NCBI GenBank assembly: GCA_965220245.1 | Contig: CBDCPI010000008.1 | Location: 310,001-374,000 of the forward strand | Reading direction: 5' to 3' | Source: CBDCPI01 sp965220245 | GTDB taxonomy: Bacteria > Chloroflexota > Dehalococcoidia > Lucifugimonadales > UBA3495 | DNA: 64,000 bases | Part shown: in pieces, positions 55,733-64,000 of the stretch | Layout of the letters: the number at the start of each line of letters is the position of its first letter | How positions within the stretch are numbered: the stretch's first letter is position 1 | Program-made: the position numbers and the translations under genes | The notes under the pieces: model-generated | The model's database searches: none | What the model was told of the DNA's origin: nothing | The model's input: only the letters and a program-made list of their open reading frames with translations

Positions 55733-57295
55733 ATGTTAGCTGTTTCCAGGCTGCGCACTGCGGTTAGAGAAGCCTTGGCCTACGTTAGGGCCCAACCGGA
55801 CGTTGCCGAGGCCGAAGTTTTTGCCTCGGCCAACGGGAATATGACCGTTCGGCTTAACTACACCTCTCACATACCCAGCAACGGTGTGGAAGAGCCAAAA
55901 TCGGTCTCGTCTTTCGGCATCGGCTTGAGGGCTGCTTTCGAGTCCCCCGAGGGTTTGAAAACCGGCTTCGGCAGCGAACCCACCGACTTATCTTTAGAAG
56001 GAGTCCGCCGGGCCTTGGATAAGGCCCGGGCCGGCGCAGTGTTGGACCCGGAATTCGTCTCGCTGCCCCACCCTTTGGAGAGGAGGTCTTCCCCGGCGGA
56101 CACTTCCTACGACTCGGCCATAATGAACCTGAACAACCCCCGGTTGCTGGCCAACGGATGGCACATGATGGACCGGGGTCTGGAAGTCTTTCAAACCTCC
56201 GAGGACCTGCTGAACTTGGCCGGTTCAGCTGAGGCACTGCCGGACTTGGGGCTGGTGATCGGCGGCGACGTGGTATTTTTACAAGAGAGAGTCGCCATTG
56301 CATCAACCCATATGCCCCGGGTCCAGACCGACGAGTCAACCATGGTGCTGTCCTTCGCCACCGCCATGGTTGAGGAGCAATTGTCCAAGGGCAGCGGCTG
56401 GTCGGTCGGCAGCCGTCTCGCCGACTTTACCGGGGACTCGGCTGCCGAGGCCGCTCGCAATGCCATCAACTCTATGAACGGACAACGGGCGCCCAGCGGC
56501 AGCTACCGGGTGATCTTGGGACCTCAACCCGTGGCCGAGATCCTGGAATGGGTGCTGCTGCCCGGGCTGCAACTGGACATGTTTTATGCCGGGGCGTCGC
56601 CTTTCTTGGGCCGCTTGGGGCAACAAATCGCCTCGGAGCAGTTGAGTATCTACGACGACGGAGCTGCGCCGGGGCTGGCCGGTTCCAAGGGCATCACCGA
56701 TGAGGGTCTGCCCACCGGCCGCACCGACCTGATAGTAGGTGGGGTGCTCTCCGGGTTGATGGCCGATTACTACGGGTACCAGCGAATGCTGCACGACCCC
56801 GATGGGCCGAGCAAACTGGGCATGGCTCCCGCCCGCGCCGCTCAAGCCATCGCGCCGCGCAACGGGTTCCGGCCGGGCAACGGCGGCGGCCGGGACTTCG
56901 CCTCACCACCCACAACGACCCCCACGAACTTGATCATCACGGGAAACAGCCGCAGCAGTGATCGGGACCTGCTGCGGACGGTGGGCGACGGAATCTACAT
57001 CGGGCGTATCTGGTACACCTACCCGGTAAACGGCATCACCACCGGCGATTTCAGCGGCACCGTGGTTGGCGATTCCTACATCATCAAGGACGGCAGAATA
57101 GCCGCGCCGATTCAGCCCAACACCTTGCGTATGAACGATAACGTGCTTCGGGTTATCGACAACATCCTCGACATCGGCGCCGAACGCCGCGGCACCGTCC
57201 GCTGGTCTTCGGACCAAGTGACTTGGGCGCCGGAGGTAGCCGTCGCCGATTTTCAACTGGAAGAAATCAGCGGGTCCATGGAGAATATCTACTAA
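55733..57295 (+). CDS. pmbA: TldE/PmbA protease subunit
   Basis: 520 residues, longer than the usual 450. It is the non-catalytic partner of TldD. Fold markers are GIGLRAAFESPEG in the N-terminal domain, DFTGDSAAEAARNAI and GSYRVILGPQPVAEILEWVL in the middle, and PTNLIITGNSRSSDRDLL and TGDFSGTVVGDSYIIKDGRI near the end. There is no HExxxH motif, as expected for TldE. It follows directly on the third PaREP1-like gene. Confidence 0.9.
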   Translation: MLAVSRLRTAVREALAYVRAQPDVAEAEVFASANGNMTVRLNYTSHIPSNGVEEPKSVSSFGIGLRAAFESPEGLKTGFGSEPTDLSLEGVRRALDKARAGAVLDPEFVSLPHPLERRSSPADTSYDSAIMNLNNPRLLANGWHMMDRGLEVFQTSEDLLNLAGSAEALPDLGLVIGGDVVFLQERVAIASTHMPRVQTDESTMVLSFATAMVEEQLSKGSGWSVGSRLADFTGDSAAEAARNAINSMNGQRAPSGSYRVILGPQPVAEILEWVLLPGLQLDMFYAGASPFLGRLGQQIASEQLSIYDDGAAPGLAGSKGITDEGLPTGRTDLIVGGVLSGLMADYYGYQRMLHDPDGPSKLGMAPARAAQAIAPRNGFRPGNGGGRDFASPPTTTPTNLIITGNSRSSDRDLLRTVGDGIYIGRIWYTYPVNGITTGDFSGTVVGDSYIIKDGRIAAPIQPNTLRMNDNVLRVIDNILDIGAERRGTVRWSSDQVTWAPEVAVADFQLEEISGSMENIY

Positions 57296-57330
57296 AGAAC
57301 GCTACCGTCACTTTGCCGAGGAGGCAAACT

Positions 57331-58134
57331 ATGGCCGCCAGCGCTATCGAGTTTACTCAGACGGGGAACGTAGCCACCATCACGCTCAACCGGCCCGAGT
57401 CCCGCAACGCTTTAACTCCCCAGATGATTACTGATCTGGGGGAAGCAATTCGTTCATGCCGCAGCAGCAGCGTGCGGGCCGTATTGCTCACCGGGTCGGG
57501 GGACGCTTTCTGCGCCGGGGCCGACGTCAAAGTCTTCGTAGACCACTTGGAGAATGGCGGCCCCGAGGCCATCTCCCAGCACCTGCAAGAGATGGCGGGA
57601 GCTTTGCATGACGAAGTGGTCCTGGGCCTGCTACGCTTGGAGAAACCAGTGATAGCGGCGGTCAACGGCGTCGCTGCCGGCGGCGGCTTCAGCCTGATGC
57701 TGTCTTGCGATCTTCGTATTGCCGCTAGTAACGCCCGGTTTCTAATGGCCTACGCCAACATTGGGGCCACCGCCGACGGCGGCTCGACCTACTTGCTGCC
57801 CCGGCTGGTGGGCGCCGCCAGGGCTATGGAGCTTTACTTGGCCAGCCAGCCTATGAGCGCCCAAGCCGCCCTGGAAATCGGTCTGGTCAGCCAGGTCTGC
57901 CAGAAAGAGACCCTTCAACAACATGCGCTGGAGACGGCCGAGAGGTTGGCCAGCGGCCCCACGGTGGCAATTGGCCGGGTGAAGGAGCTTTTCCAGCGGT
58001 CTTGGGAGACCGGGGTCGAAGACCAGCTAGAGGCGGAAACCCAGGGGATTAGCAACATTGCGCTGACCCGCGACTTTGCGGAAGGGGTCCGCGCGTTTAC
58101 CGGCAAGCGCCAGCCTTGGTTTCAGGGGAGTTAG
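57331..58134 (+). CDS. Enoyl-CoA hydratase/isomerase family protein
   Basis: 267 residues from the ATG after GAGGAGG. Crotonase fold: ITLNRPESRNALTPQMI, oxyanion-hole AGADVKVF near residue 65, AAVNGVAAGGGFSLMLSCDL near 115, NIGATADGGSTYLLPRLVGA. The usual second glutamate position is not clearly filled (ADGGSTY), so hydratase versus isomerase or other crotonase activity cannot be decided. Confidence 0.9.
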   Translation: MAASAIEFTQTGNVATITLNRPESRNALTPQMITDLGEAIRSCRSSSVRAVLLTGSGDAFCAGADVKVFVDHLENGGPEAISQHLQEMAGALHDEVVLGLLRLEKPVIAAVNGVAAGGGFSLMLSCDLRIAASNARFLMAYANIGATADGGSTYLLPRLVGAARAMELYLASQPMSAQAALEIGLVSQVCQKETLQQHALETAERLASGPTVAIGRVKELFQRSWETGVEDQLEAETQGISNIALTRDFAEGVRAFTGKRQPWFQGS

Positions 58135-58351
58135 TTTCTAGTGGCTAGGGGTTAGCAACGTAGGCGACACGGAATGACCGGGGCAGTCCAGCGTCTCCAC
58201 GAACAGCCCGCGGATAGTATTGGCCCGCTCCGTCGGCCGACAGCAAACACCCGGCCAATCCGCTTCTCAACCATACCGGCATCTTCCCATCTGTGAATGG
58301 GCATAATCTCTCCCATCCGATGGCGGCGGCTGAGGACGGACGCGAGTAGAC
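58135..58351. other. Convergent spacer with a possible coding fragment
   Basis: This 217-bp spacer lies between converging genes. On the minus strand a fragment reads ...SADGAGQYYPRAVRGDAGL..., possibly the end of a lost gene. I see no clear terminator. Confidence 0.3.
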
Positions 58352-60232
58352 TTAACACCCGCCGGTATTTCCACGCCCTTGACCGTCTTCGATCAAGCCC
58401 AATGCCGAGTAGAACGTGGCTAGGAATCCCCCGCCGTTACTACTCACCACAAGGTCCCAAAGTTCTTCGGCGTCACTGGCCTCTTGGTCATCTGGAGTTG
58501 TCGAATCGTGGGACGCACTGCCCCTTAGCCGGGCAACTTCTGCCAGTCCAACGTGTAGGTTGACAACAGCGTCCAAATCAACATTAGGGAAGGCGCGGGG
58601 GAGGACTGACCGGAGAGAGTCGTTTATACCTCCTTCCGTTGCCGTCTCGAGAATTTGCACCCACCCGGACATCGAAATTTTGTCCCAATCTTTGAGGGAA
58701 CGTTTCCGAGGCGACCGCTTTCCCCTGCGGAGGGCCAGCTCAAGTTCCTCTGCTTCGGGAAGTTCCAGGATTCCCGGTACAAGTATTCGGTGGAACAACG
58801 ACTCCACCGATTTGCACAGGGCAACATTGCAATAGTCCAGTTCCTTTGCGAATTTGTGCCTTGACGCACCGATAAGATGTTCAACGGTTGCAGTAGGCAG
58901 TCTACCTAATAGGTCAGGCATGTCCTTTTGTAACAACCCATGCCAGTATTCGTCATTTGGCATCACACGATTATTCACGGCTTCCAAAAGGTTATCGGTG
59001 TTTCGCTCCGTGTGTAATACGTGCGTGGCGGTGCTGGATGCGATAGTCTCAATCCGTTCCAGGACATCGACAATACCGGTGTGGGACGCCCGCCGATCTC
59101 CGGCATTTTGTAGATGGGCGTCGGCGAACCCTACACGCATGGCCCAATAAAGGTCGCTCTGGGCGCTCAGGTGCGGCGGTTGAGTTGCGTTCCAAGGTCG
59201 TGGGCCTTGCTGACGATACTCAATTTCAGAGGTGTTGTAGAACTTCAAAGCCCGTTGACGGTACTTGTCCCACGATTCCGGCGGGGTTTCAAAAAGGACT
59301 CCGGCGATATGCCAACAGTTTTCCCACTCTCCGGCCTCAATCTCGTCGAGCAAAGACACCCTCAGGGAAGGCATTGCAACCAGCAACCGGCCCAAGGCGT
59401 TGCCGTAGTACCAGGCCCAGAACTGCCGCGTTGCGGTTGGGCAATCGCCGAGGTGGTCCCGCTCTTCTTTGTCAACATCGTCGGCTTTATCGAGCCATTC
59501 ATAAATCAGGTCAAGAAACCGCTGCACCTCAGCTATGCCGCCGACATCGGAGAGTTGTCCCATCCAACCGTTTAACCTGCGAATCGCAACATCCGAGGGT
59601 GAAGGGCTGCTTCCGAAACGCTCGAAAGAAGGATATGAAAGGTCGAGCGCGTCCTCGAACCGCCCAACCCCCTCATAAAGGACCCGCAACCGCTCCAAGA
59701 CCAGGTCCGGGTATAACACGTTATTACTTCCGGGGAGACGGTAGCGGACGTGAGGATTATCGAAAATGGTCTTGACGCTTTCAAGCAGTCCAATGGCCTG
59801 TTCAGGATCGTTTTGGTTCACCAGAACGGCCAAGGCAACGCGGCTGTAGTAATGAGTTGCTTCACGGGCGGTCATCTGGTGGTGGAGAAACATTTCCTGC
59901 GGGTCGAATTGCGGGGTAGGACGGTCGCCCCGGGTCTCCAACGTTAGGTAGTACAAGTAGTCCTGGGCTTCCTGTTCAAAGCTGGCGAAGATTTTTTGAC
60001 CTAGCCATCGGTTGTGTTCCCTAGATAGACCCTCGGAATGGGTAATGTGCAGCATTGCAGCCCGCGCAAGGTCCCAGTCGTCTGGGGAGGAATCGGCTAA
60101 ATCCCGCACGACGTTAATGTAGTCGCCGAGATAGACGGCGCGTTCTTCTTCGATGCTTGCCCAAGTAAGGCCCCTAGAAACGTCTTCTTGATGATATTTT
60201 AAGACTCGCTGTTTAATATCTTGGTCTTCCAT
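58352..60232 (-). CDS. 626-residue helical protein of unknown function
   Basis: Starts MEDQDIKQRVLKYHQEDVSR. It is predominantly alpha-helical throughout, with repeat-like helical pairs (YYSRVALAVLVNQNDPEQAI, GLLESVKTIF) suggesting a TPR-like superhelix. There is no membrane segment, P-loop or nuclease motif. A low-complexity acidic tail (TPDDQEASDAEELW) precedes the C-terminus. It is downstream of and co-directional with mutS2 with a gap of 37 bp, so it may be co-transcribed. I do not recognise the family. Confidence 0.7.
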   Translation of the reverse strand: MEDQDIKQRVLKYHQEDVSRGLTWASIEEERAVYLGDYINVVRDLADSSPDDWDLARAAMLHITHSEGLSREHNRWLGQKIFASFEQEAQDYLYYLTLETRGDRPTPQFDPQEMFLHHQMTAREATHYYSRVALAVLVNQNDPEQAIGLLESVKTIFDNPHVRYRLPGSNNVLYPDLVLERLRVLYEGVGRFEDALDLSYPSFERFGSSPSPSDVAIRRLNGWMGQLSDVGGIAEVQRFLDLIYEWLDKADDVDKEERDHLGDCPTATRQFWAWYYGNALGRLLVAMPSLRVSLLDEIEAGEWENCWHIAGVLFETPPESWDKYRQRALKFYNTSEIEYRQQGPRPWNATQPPHLSAQSDLYWAMRVGFADAHLQNAGDRRASHTGIVDVLERIETIASSTATHVLHTERNTDNLLEAVNNRVMPNDEYWHGLLQKDMPDLLGRLPTATVEHLIGASRHKFAKELDYCNVALCKSVESLFHRILVPGILELPEAEELELALRRGKRSPRKRSLKDWDKISMSGWVQILETATEGGINDSLRSVLPRAFPNVDLDAVVNLHVGLAEVARLRGSASHDSTTPDDQEASDAEELWDLVVSSNGGGFLATFYSALGLIEDGQGRGNTGGC

Positions 60233-60269
60233 GTCTTGTCCCTCCAGCTACTGGACACTATCCACTGGC

Positions 60270-62726
60270 CTAGCCCAGTTCCACCACCGTTACGCCCTCG
60301 CCGCCGGCGCCTTCGCCTCCTTCATAGCCAGACGCCAGAGGATGCCCGCCCAGGTACTCCCGGATGGCCCGCCGCAGCGCCCCCGTGCCTTTGCCGTGAA
60401 TAATCCTGACATTCTCGACGCCGTCCAAGGAGGCGTTGTTGAGTAAGTCCTCCACTTTACCTAGGGCCTCATCGACCCGCAGCCCCCGCAGGTCGATCTC
60501 GGTGTTGCTCGCCTTGGGCGCTTGCCTCTGGAAGTATACCCCGTGCTGGGCCGCGGGCTGGTGCCCCGCTGCCGGCCGTTCCAGTTGGTACACCGGTATG
60601 GTGGCCCGCATTGTTCCCAGCAAGACCTCTACCTGACCTTCCTCATCAGGAACGGTTATCACCTCAACCGGCCGGGCAATGCCCCGGATAAAGACCCGGT
60701 CGCCGCTCTTTAGCCGCTCCTGCCAAGTGCTGCGTTGCACTTGGATTGGCTCCCAATGAGGGGAGGTGATTTCTCGGCGTTCCTGCTTGAGCTCTGCTTC
60801 AAGTTGAGACCGCTCTTGGTTCAATCCGGGGTTACCTGTTCCCCGGGTACCCCACTCCATATTGCCGATGGGCTGGGCCAAAGACCTCTCGGCCTGCTGG
60901 AGCCTCGCCAAGGTCCCGCTGATACGCTCTTGCAACTCTTGCCTGGTCTCTTCCAAGAGTTCGACTTTCGAGGTCTCGACCGCAGCAAGTTGGGCCTCCG
61001 CCTTGGACTGATTGGCCCTGGCTTCCACCAAGGCGGCCTCGGCTTCTTGGCGCAGGCGGTCGACTACGCCGCGCTCCACCTGAAGCTCCCGCAGCAGGTT
61101 TTCGGTGGCCTGGCTTTCCGGGGATAGCGACTCACGGGCTTGTTCCAAAATGGAGGGTGGCAAGCCCAAGCGGGCAGCGATGGTCAAGGCGTAGCTACGC
61201 CCCGGCAACCCCAACGTTACTTGGTAGGTGGGGTCCAGCGTTTGCGGGTGCAGGTCTACGCTAGCATTGACCATGCCCGGCTGCTCCTGCACGTGGCGGG
61301 CCACTTCCCGGTGGTGAGTCGTGGCCACCAGCAACATCCCCCGCTTCTGAAAGTAGTCCAAGATCGCCTTGGCCAAAGCTGAGCCCTCTTCCGGGTCGGT
61401 GCTGGTCCCCAGTTCATCCACCAGCACCAGCGAATCGATGGTGGACCTCTCCATGATGGAGAGCAGGTTCCGGATATGGGAGCTGAAGGTGGACAAAGAC
61501 TCCTCAATGCTTTGCTGGTCGCCAATATCCGCGTAGATGCAGTCAAACCGGGGAAAGCGGGCCTCGTCGGCCGGAACGTGCAGTCCGGCTTGGGCCATCA
61601 ACGCCAGCAGTCCCACGGTCTTTAGGGTTACCGTCTTGCCGCCAGCGTTGGGGCCGGTGATCAGCACCACGGTCTGGTCGCCGCCCAACTCCAAGCTGAT
61701 GGGGACTACCGCTCCAGTAAGCAAAGGGTGCCTCGCTCCTGAGATTTTCAGTAGCCGCCCTTGGGTGGCGCCGTCATGGACTGAAGGAGGCGATGACCGG
61801 GTTGTTGCGGAATAGCGGCCCTTGGCGATGGCCAGGTCCAAGCGGGCCAGCAGGTCGAGGGTTAGCAACAAGTCCTCACCAGCCCGGCCCACTATGGCCG
61901 AAATTTGCCGGAGGACACGCTCCTCTTCCCGCTCTTCCGCTAACCGGGCCTCCCGCCACCGGTTCCCCAGGTCTATGGCCGCCATGGGCTCGAGAAACAC
62001 CGTGGCCCCGCTGTCCGACACATCGTGGACGATTCCAGGCGTCCGGGACCTCATCTCCGCCTTGATTAGCAGCACCAAGCGCCCGTTGCGTTGGGTAATT
62101 ATAGGTTCCTGAAGCAGGTCTTGGCGTTGCCAGCGGCGGAGATTGCGCTCCATCACCCCGTTTAGCCGCTCGTGGGCGGTACGCGATTCTTCCCGGAGCC
62201 TGCGGAGCGCCGGGCTGGCGTTATCCAGCACCTCGCCCGTGGGACTGATGGCCGAACGAATCTCCCGCTCCACCTCCGTCAAGTCCGGGAGATTATCCGC
62301 AATACCCGCCAAGAGAGGGATTTCTTCGTGGCGGGACAAAGAGGTGCGGTCGTGGCGGGACGCCTCCACCAGACCTCCCAAGGAATACAGTTCCTCACCC
62401 CGCAACAGCCCCCCCAACAAGGCCCGGTTGACCACGACCCGGAAGTCGACATCGGGGCCGAACTCCAAGGCGCCGCCCCGGTCCAAATACTGGCGGGCTT
62501 CCGTAGTCTCCTGCTGCCGGGTGGCAATGTCCAGGAGGTCTACCGACGGCAATAGCGCCAGCGCTTGCTCCCGGCCCATCACGGTGCGAGTGTGGCCGGC
62601 CAACTGCTGTCTAATCTGGTCGAACTCGAGCGATTGGACCGACCTGGCAAACCCGGCCGATGCGTCGACTTCTTGGTCCGAGCCGGACGCCATCTCTACG
62701 AGGGTTATTTCGTCAGAATCTCGCAT
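60270..62726 (-). CDS. mutS2: Endonuclease MutS2
   Basis: 818 residues. MutS-like ATPase core with Walker A ITGPNAGGKTVTLKT near residue 362, Walker B DSLVLVDELGTSTDPEEGSA near 430, and the TTHHREVARHV switch. A long coiled coil follows (530-640) and a C-terminal Smr nuclease domain (EIDLRGLRVDEALGKVEDLL, RIIHGKGTGALRRAIREYL). It lacks the mismatch-recognition domain, as MutS2 does. It acts in recombination control or ribosome rescue depending on the organism; the Smr domain is intact here. Confidence 0.94.
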   Translation of the reverse strand: MRDSDEITLVEMASGSDQEVDASAGFARSVQSLEFDQIRQQLAGHTRTVMGREQALALLPSVDLLDIATRQQETTEARQYLDRGGALEFGPDVDFRVVVNRALLGGLLRGEELYSLGGLVEASRHDRTSLSRHEEIPLLAGIADNLPDLTEVEREIRSAISPTGEVLDNASPALRRLREESRTAHERLNGVMERNLRRWQRQDLLQEPIITQRNGRLVLLIKAEMRSRTPGIVHDVSDSGATVFLEPMAAIDLGNRWREARLAEEREEERVLRQISAIVGRAGEDLLLTLDLLARLDLAIAKGRYSATTRSSPPSVHDGATQGRLLKISGARHPLLTGAVVPISLELGGDQTVVLITGPNAGGKTVTLKTVGLLALMAQAGLHVPADEARFPRFDCIYADIGDQQSIEESLSTFSSHIRNLLSIMERSTIDSLVLVDELGTSTDPEEGSALAKAILDYFQKRGMLLVATTHHREVARHVQEQPGMVNASVDLHPQTLDPTYQVTLGLPGRSYALTIAARLGLPPSILEQARESLSPESQATENLLRELQVERGVVDRLRQEAEAALVEARANQSKAEAQLAAVETSKVELLEETRQELQERISGTLARLQQAERSLAQPIGNMEWGTRGTGNPGLNQERSQLEAELKQERREITSPHWEPIQVQRSTWQERLKSGDRVFIRGIARPVEVITVPDEEGQVEVLLGTMRATIPVYQLERPAAGHQPAAQHGVYFQRQAPKASNTEIDLRGLRVDEALGKVEDLLNNASLDGVENVRIIHGKGTGALRRAIREYLGGHPLASGYEGGEGAGGEGVTVVELG

Positions 62727-62769
62727 ATGAGTTTACGCTAGGTAAAGCTAAGCCTGTCCCAGTCGGTAT

Positions 62770-63537
62770 TCACCACGACAAGGGATAGACCCTGCTTTCC
62801 CAAAGCATTCCGCCAACTCTCTCCAAGGTATCATGTTTGGGGTCCCGAACGTTTAACCGCCTCTGCAAGACTTTACCCGAAAGCCGCCTAATGTACGTGC
62901 ATTCGTTCAGGAAGCCCTCCAGGGTGAATTTATCCCCGCCCAGCAACACGAAATCCAGTGGCTTCTCCACGCTATCGAACAAGACTTGGACCGCCTCGCA
63001 GGTCTTGATGTAAAGCCGATGGACTTGACCCTCGCGGACCCGCTGAAACCGCTTCTGGGAGGTCCCGCCGGCATGGTGGCGGCCCTTGACGTACCGGGCA
63101 TCGGTCTTGGAGGACAACAGCCTATGGCCTTGGTAAACTGCCACCGAAAACCGTCCCAGCCGGAGCAACACGACACCCACGTTGTATTGGGCCTCTAACA
63201 GCGTCAGCAGGGGAGCGACGTGCCAGTCGGGATGGAGGCTGTTTTCAGAGACCGGAAACGGCGGCAAGATTACCGATGCCCGGCAACCGGCGCGCAACCC
63301 CACAAGGCCGGTGTCCGAGCTCAATACAGACCGGTCCAACGGGGAGAGGCGTTCCAGCCAACACCGGCCATCAACGCCCTGCGACTCCAGGAATGAGGTC
63401 AACTCGCCAGGGCGCAGGTATACCGCCGACGCGGGCTCATCCGGCAGCGGCCCCTGGTCTTTGACCAGCCGCTCCAAGCTGGACTTGCCCACAAGCTGCC
63501 CGGGTCTTACTGATGCGTGAGTAAATATCTTAATCAT
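62770..63537 (-). CDS. Vms1/acVLRF1-like peptidyl-tRNA hydrolase (release factor)
   Basis: 255 residues. The C-terminal half has the eRF1/Vms1-like fold: NVGVVLLRLGRFSVAVYQGHRLL, then RYVKGRHHAGGTSQKRFQRVRE, the catalytic loop with Gly-Gly and Gln. FVLLGGDKFTLEGFL follows. Such proteins cleave nascent chains from tRNA on stalled ribosomes. The ATG at 63537, with its AGGAGGGG site, and the first residues IKIFTHASV lie inside MITE copy 2, so the original start may have been replaced. It lies next to mutS2, another rescue-linked gene. Confidence 0.72.
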   Translation of the reverse strand: MIKIFTHASVRPGQLVGKSSLERLVKDQGPLPDEPASAVYLRPGELTSFLESQGVDGRCWLERLSPLDRSVLSSDTGLVGLRAGCRASVILPPFPVSENSLHPDWHVAPLLTLLEAQYNVGVVLLRLGRFSVAVYQGHRLLSSKTDARYVKGRHHAGGTSQKRFQRVREGQVHRLYIKTCEAVQVLFDSVEKPLDFVLLGGDKFTLEGFLNECTYIRRLSGKVLQRRLNVRDPKHDTLERVGGMLWESRVYPLSW

Positions 63538-63652
63538 CCCCTCCTGCATTCCCGCCTGCGCGGGAATCCACCACCCGGTATACTGGACTCCCGCTTTCGC
63601 GGGAGCGACGATGAGGAAGCACCGGGTTTAGTTTGTTGTTCACGCATCAGTA
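63507..63652. repeat. MITE with TA ends, copy 2
   Basis: This 146-bp element has TA-CTGATGCGTGA at the left and the inverted copy at the right. Internal palindromes are ATTCCCGCCTGCGCGGGAAT and CTCCCGCTTTCGCGGGAG. It shares its ends and the adjoining ATCCCCTCC with copy 1 (30167-30377). It supplies the start codon of the release-factor gene. Confidence 0.7.
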
Positions 63653-63730
63653 GTTGCCCGAGTTTGATTGAAAGAGGGCCGATTTGCTGACTCATTTGAC
63701 TTAGTCCGGCTGAGATTTTAACACAGCCTG

Positions 63731-63736
63731 TATAAT
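63731..63736 (+). promoter_or_regulatory. Possible -10 box of the DinB-like gene
   Basis: TATAAT lies 36 bp before the GTG start, in an AT-rich segment. No -35 hexamer is found at the usual spacing, so the call is weak. Confidence 0.35.
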
Positions 63737-63772
63737 TAACCCGATGATTTTCGGGCCGCCGGAGAATTTATC

Positions 63773-64000
63773 GTGTCGAGTAATAACCCCACGCTCCAAG
63801 AGCGCCGAGACCGCGCTCTGCAACAGATGGACGCCGGGCGAATGGCCTTGCTGGCGTCTTTGGAGGGACTGGGAACCGAGGAGGCGTTCCTTGGTTCCCG
63901 TTGGTCGGTTTGGGAGGTAGTGAAGCACTTGGACTCCCCGGAATTTGTTAACTCCTTGGAAAGAATCGTCGCTGGCGAGATGGAGATGTTGCCCAGCTTC
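63773..64000 (+). CDS. DinB-like (four-helix, metal-binding) protein, partial
   Basis: The first 76 codons run off the window end. GTG start after GGAGAATT. MALLASLEGLGTEEAFLGSR followed by WSVWEVVKHLDSPEFVNSLE matches the N-terminal helices of DinB/DUF664 proteins, with the WSV..V..H pattern holding the first metal-ligand histidine. The function of such proteins is usually thiol transfer or unknown. Confidence 0.7.
   Translation, partial: MSSNNPTLQERRDRALQQMDAGRMALLASLEGLGTEEAFLGSRWSVWEVVKHLDSPEFVNSLERIVAGEMEMLPSF

Noticed and set aside
58152..58358. 68-residue minus-strand frame between the crotonase and the orphan gene
   Set aside because: Arg/Ser-rich, no motif. A different frame shows only a short possible gene remnant.
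1..64000. tRNA or rRNA genes
   Set aside because: No cloverleaf-like segment with GGTTCGAAT-type T-arm or rRNA core sequence was noticed on either strand; a covariance search would settle it.

Overview
The window looks like one stretch of a GC-rich bacterial chromosome in two halves. The gene content is siroheme decarboxylase and siroheme-type tetrapyrrole genes, nickel superoxide dismutase, a Vms1-like release factor, a PaREP1/HEPN-like gene family, TldD/TldE and MutS2. It fits an uncultivated environmental lineage such as a Chloroflexota (SAR202/Dehalococcoidia-like) bacterium. That placement is inference from gene content only; no rRNA or other decisive marker is present.

Left half (about 1-30 kb): a heavily eroded defence-type island. 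From 1 to 15.4 kb, seven insertion sequences and one MITE-like element have split a minus-strand operon. Removing them at their duplicated targets (TA, CTAG, CTTA) rejoins a 1206-codon gene encoding a cytoplasmic-looking protein with two cadherin-like beta-sandwich repeats and a coiled-coil C-terminus. Two smaller genes follow it, and a truncated DNA methyltransferase lies upstream. I cannot assign this operon to a described system. From 15.6 to 24 kb lies a DUF1156 methylase / AAA ATPase / small protein / DUF499 ATPase locus, with every gene broken by a frameshift or stop. From 24.3 to 28.4 kb an intact SNF2 helicase and SWIM zinc-finger pair follows, then a frameshifted TPR gene and an IS630 remnant. 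Several breaks are exact short tandem duplications (5, 16 and 19 bp), and in-frame ones of 12 and 15 bp also occur.

Right half (about 30-64 kb): mostly intact chromosomal genes. Nitrogen assimilation comes first (amtB, a 27-residue membrane microprotein, glnA), then two endonuclease VII-like nucleases and an aspartyl protease. A tetrapyrrole cluster follows: ahbAB fusion, sirC, hemC, cobA-hemD fusion, hemB and hemL. It is interleaved with an MNT-HEPN toxin-antitoxin-like gene and three unknown genes. Its enzymes could make siroheme and, through siroheme decarboxylation, feed an alternative heme route.

Beyond that lie a BECR-type toxin/DUF2283 pair, an HspR-like regulator divergent from a 63-residue protein with a palindromic operator in the promoter, sodN, ilvD, a DUF262-HEPN pair, and tldD and tldE separated by three tandem PaREP1/HEPN-like genes. 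The window ends with an enoyl-CoA hydratase, a 626-residue orphan, mutS2, a Vms1-like release factor whose start lies inside a MITE, and the beginning of a DinB-like gene. No tRNA, rRNA or CRISPR array was seen.
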